A stretch of 64,000 nucleotides of DNA, taken from Monomorium pharaonis. Lineage: Eukaryota > Arthropoda > Insecta > Hymenoptera > Formicidae. Made by a program: the position numbers and the translations under genes. Under the pieces are notes generated by a model that saw nothing but the letters and a program-made list of their open reading frames with translations, searched no databases and had not been told where the DNA came from. The DNA lies in NCBI RefSeq assembly GCF_013373865.1, contig NC_050475.1:18398358-18462357 (forward strand), written 5' to 3'. Below, piece after piece: positions 60,757-64,000 of the stretch (its first letter is position 1; each line of letters starts with the position of its first letter).

Positions 60757-62906
60757 CAACGTAATAATGGAGCAGAAATTGATTTAAATATGACATTCTA
60801 AAAATGGTGATACACTCGATCGTAATAAAATCTCATGTCAAAGATTTAATAGCAATAATGGCGAATTATCGCGGCGCCGTATCAGAAAATGACGCGTCGC
60901 AGATGGAAATTAGGGACGCGCCCTTTTTCTTTCTTACACGCGACGTTTTTCTTCCACCGGAGTGGGGTGTACGACACGGGCGGGATTAGGAGATGTACTA
61001 ACGAGAGCAACAACATCGCCGGGATCGCCGACGCATAAACGCAACGCGCCGTTAACGCCGGTTATGGGAACTTCCGAGTTTCTTGCCCATTAGCCCGGGG
61101 CCCGTAGCGGACGGTCGTTGTTCGCGTCGCGAACTTCTGGCCGCGCGCTGCTTTACCGCACAATCGTAAATGTATTAATAAATAATAACGAACTTGCCCA
61201 TACGCTCGTCCCCGGCTCCGCTGCAACGACTTCGAGTCCCGTGTTTTGTCCCTTCCGGCTAGACCTCAACAATTCTCTCGGCCCGTTTCCCTCGCGGTAA
61301 TCGCGCGCCCGACTTTGTGTACACATTCGTACCACTTTGTGCTCCAATTTGGCACTTCCCGTGTGGCCGATTATTATTGCGACGATCGAAGACACAAACG
61401 GATGGAGAAATTGTGTTTTCTTGCGAATACGTCTGATTGTTGCAACAGTACTAAATTATTACCCATTTCATGCTCCGTCGTTTATATCGGGAGTAACACA
61501 AACCGGATATCGAGACCGGTCACTTTTAATTTAAATCGAATTTAATTACGGACTGTAATAGCGATATCATTTTATTTATAGCAGCTTCTGCTCGTGACAC
61601 GGACGTTGGTGCTAATGTGCTAAAGAAGCCGTTATTTTATTCAATTGATAATTGAACAGTGATTAAATTAACAATTTAATGTATCACTGGTTTTCAGTCT
61701 TTTAAACTCCTCTCTGTCTAATGGAACTTAATGCGACTTTTAAAAAATCAACTTGCCTGCATAAATGTATGCTCAATGAGAAACATCCCCGTGAGAAATA
61801 CCAGAAATCTTTTTTCGCAATATTTTCAACAGTTTTCTTCTTTTTATCTAATATCTCCTGTGTATCTAAACTGAATATTATATCTCGGGACGTAAACCGC
61901 TACGGTGTAATGCGGGGTGCAGCTACGAGCTTTCAGCGCGATGCAACACGGGGAGCGCGAGAGCGGGGTGAAAAAATTGGAGGGAAAAAGAACGAATCAG
62001 CCGTGCGAAAGAAAGGGGTAGCTCGGGTGGGAGGGGGGCAGCTTTTATATTACGTGCGTTTTATAGTGGCCACATTCACACGTGTACACGTATCTATGTG
62101 CGCGCGTGGCCGCGTTTATCGTCACCCGCTGCATTGTTTAGAACACATAAATAGCGTTTCCAGTTCCTTACCTTCAAATTATATTTTTTTTCTGCAGGGA
62201 AAACCTATCATCCCCCAATTGAGGTCAGAACGCTATAAAATGTTTTAAATTGACGTTTTAATTTTTATTCCTGGTAAGTAAATTCTCAGCGTATTGCGCA
62301 AAGTATTAAGACAGATCTTATAAATAAATTTGTATATAAGAATTTCAAGTTTTACATTAGAAACTTCGTAAACTTAAAAAATCGTACATTTACAAGTATC
62401 CCATTATCAATTTACACGTAGAGTAAGTTCTTCCTATCTTTAAAAATATAGAACTGCCTCGTGCCATAGGTATTTGCATATCAAATGTTTGGGGCTTGAT
62501 GCGTATTGCACACGTATAAAATGCAATACGCACGCGAGGTGGGGGGAGGGCGGCGAGATTTATGAGAAGAGAGGTCGGACGATTGTTTTATTTCGAGAAC
62601 GATATTCGAGCACCACTGTATTATCCACCGCGCGCAAAAGAGACTTCTTGCGTTATTTCCATCTCTTTTTCGCCCCACACTCGCCGCGTTTTCTAGCGTG
62701 AACGAAACATCGCGAGATTTATCCTGAAAATACATCGTGTGCCCGACATCATGCAATTAAACGCCAGGCACTACAGCGCGAAAGAGAATAGGGAGGGACG
62801 AAGAAAGAAGGCGCGAGTTTTCCGGAGTGGGAGAGAAAGAGAAAGAGAGGAAAAAAAAGAGTAAAGGCGACAGCTGCAAAAGCAAATAGAAAAAAAGTAG
62901 AGAAGA

Positions 62907-63039
<133 letters not shown>

Positions 63040-63856
63040 TACATATATAGAGAATTTCCGGAAAAATTGTGTAATCGCTTAAAACAATGCTGGTCTTGTC
63101 GTGAACTTGAGGAGTAATAGGTTCTTACTCGGCACGTATCTCGGCCCGAGTAGAAGGAACGATTTCCTCGCTCGTGTGTAGATAAGACTTTTAACATCGA
63201 ATCATCTCTCCCTTCCTATTGTAAGATATCGCTGATCAATAGCGTTTCTCTGCAGATGCTGTTTCTCATCCGTCGAAATTATTAGCTATTGCCGTAGACG
63301 GGGAAAAGTTACGGAATGGAACTTACGAGATTAAAGTACGAAACGCTCCAAGACCTAATACTTAACGCATTAAGCTCGGCAATGGTGGCACATCACAACG
63401 TCATAGTGCAGAGACATTTGCATTACACCGGCAATATTACACGAAATGGACCGTTGAAAGTAGTGGAGAAGAGTTTAAAACTCGTAATTTACTTGAGCTC
63501 CCCCCGTAAAAAATTCTTTTTTACTCCAGTTTCGCCGATACAATCGCCGCTACCGAGCTTAAGATGGTTTAACTTAACCCTTAAGACCCAATTATGGGTA
63601 TTCCGCGTCCGACTGATTCTATCTATGCAAATTTCCAGCAATATTTAAAGAATTAAATTATAAATTTGATTTTTTTTTCCCATAAAAAAGTACAGACACT
63701 TGTCCTAGAAAACTTGAAAGTATGTTTATAAATGTTTAGAGATTTCTTGAGTTTTAATTGATGAAAAAGTAATCGGATGCGAAACATCCTATGATTGGAC
63801 TGATTAGGTACCATTTTTTTCACATTGTAAAGGATTCTGAAAGAGATCGTATTTAC

Positions 63857-63971
63857 CTGAAATATATGTTGGAGCTCGATACGCAGATCTAGGCCTATGC
63901 GCGAGGTTTGGTCGTGCTAGGGCCAGCAGGAGCAAAAGGATCGACAGGAGCCTCGTCGCCGGCAGATCCAT
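63857..63971 (-). CDS. trol: perlecan exon 1: start codon and signal peptide
   Basis: 115-nt coding part of the first coding exon. Reading from the ATG at 63971-63969 it encodes MDLPATRLLSILLLLLALA, then RPNLAHRPRSAY. A hydrophobic core of about ten residues, preceded by one Arg and followed by small residues, is a typical secretory signal peptide, probably cleaved around NLA/H. The donor GTAAAT (63856) leaves phase 1, as required by every LDLa exon. Only 29 bp of upstream sequence is in the window, so 5' UTR and promoter cannot be judged. It lacks homology beyond the signal peptide, so its assignment rests on phase, strand and position. Confidence 0.75.
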
Positions 63972-64000
63972 TTCACTTGTCGATCGTTTACGAGCGATTC

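Overview
The window holds the 5' half of one large gene on the minus strand: an arthropod perlecan (basement-membrane heparan sulfate proteoglycan core protein, Drosophila terribly reduced optic lobes, trol). The organism is an insect. AT-rich introns mixed with CpG-dense stretches, abundant GA/GC microsatellites and small foldback elements suggest a hymenopteran such as an ant, but that is an inference. No complete second gene, tRNA or rRNA was recognised on either strand.

Reading the minus strand 5' to 3' (right to left): a signal-peptide exon with the start codon at 63971-63969; a first intron of about 30.6 kb (33239-63856); then small exons mostly carrying one LDL-receptor class A (LDLa) repeat each, at 33.1, 28.7, 26.8, 26.4 and 24.5 kb. 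Next comes one giant 3,186-bp exon (20689-23874) whose first ~950 residues are a hydrophilic Ser/Thr/Asn-rich, acidic and polybasic region of unknown origin, ending in two more LDLa repeats. More LDLa exons follow from 18.8 kb down to 4.3 kb. A short linker exon (3618-3677), a possible 15-nt microexon (3326-3340), an Ig exon (2279-2506), three further LDLa repeats in two exons (1677-2171), an exon with a second Ig domain, a laminin-EGF fragment and the start of a laminin IV module (137-1010), and the first 26 bases of the next exon complete the window. I count 22 LDLa repeats, all with six cysteines.

My model has 25 exons (about 2,380 encoded residues). Every junction up to exon 24 is phase 1; only the exon 24/25 junction is phase 2. 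The reading frame stays open through all joins, which is the main internal support for the model. The secreted protein would act in the extracellular matrix. By analogy with known perlecans, the LDLa array is the extended N-terminal domain and the Ig/laminin IV part is the basement-membrane-binding core.

The non-coding remainder is intron sequence. It holds microsatellites, two clear foldback (MITE-like) elements, a long near-perfect hairpin at 28304-28417, and some diverged repeats. The most interesting points are the giant unique exon with candidate glycosaminoglycan sites beside a polybasic block, the 15-nt frame-preserving microexon, a stop-free 108-bp intron, and the uniform phase-1 exon array that would let single modules be skipped without a frameshift.
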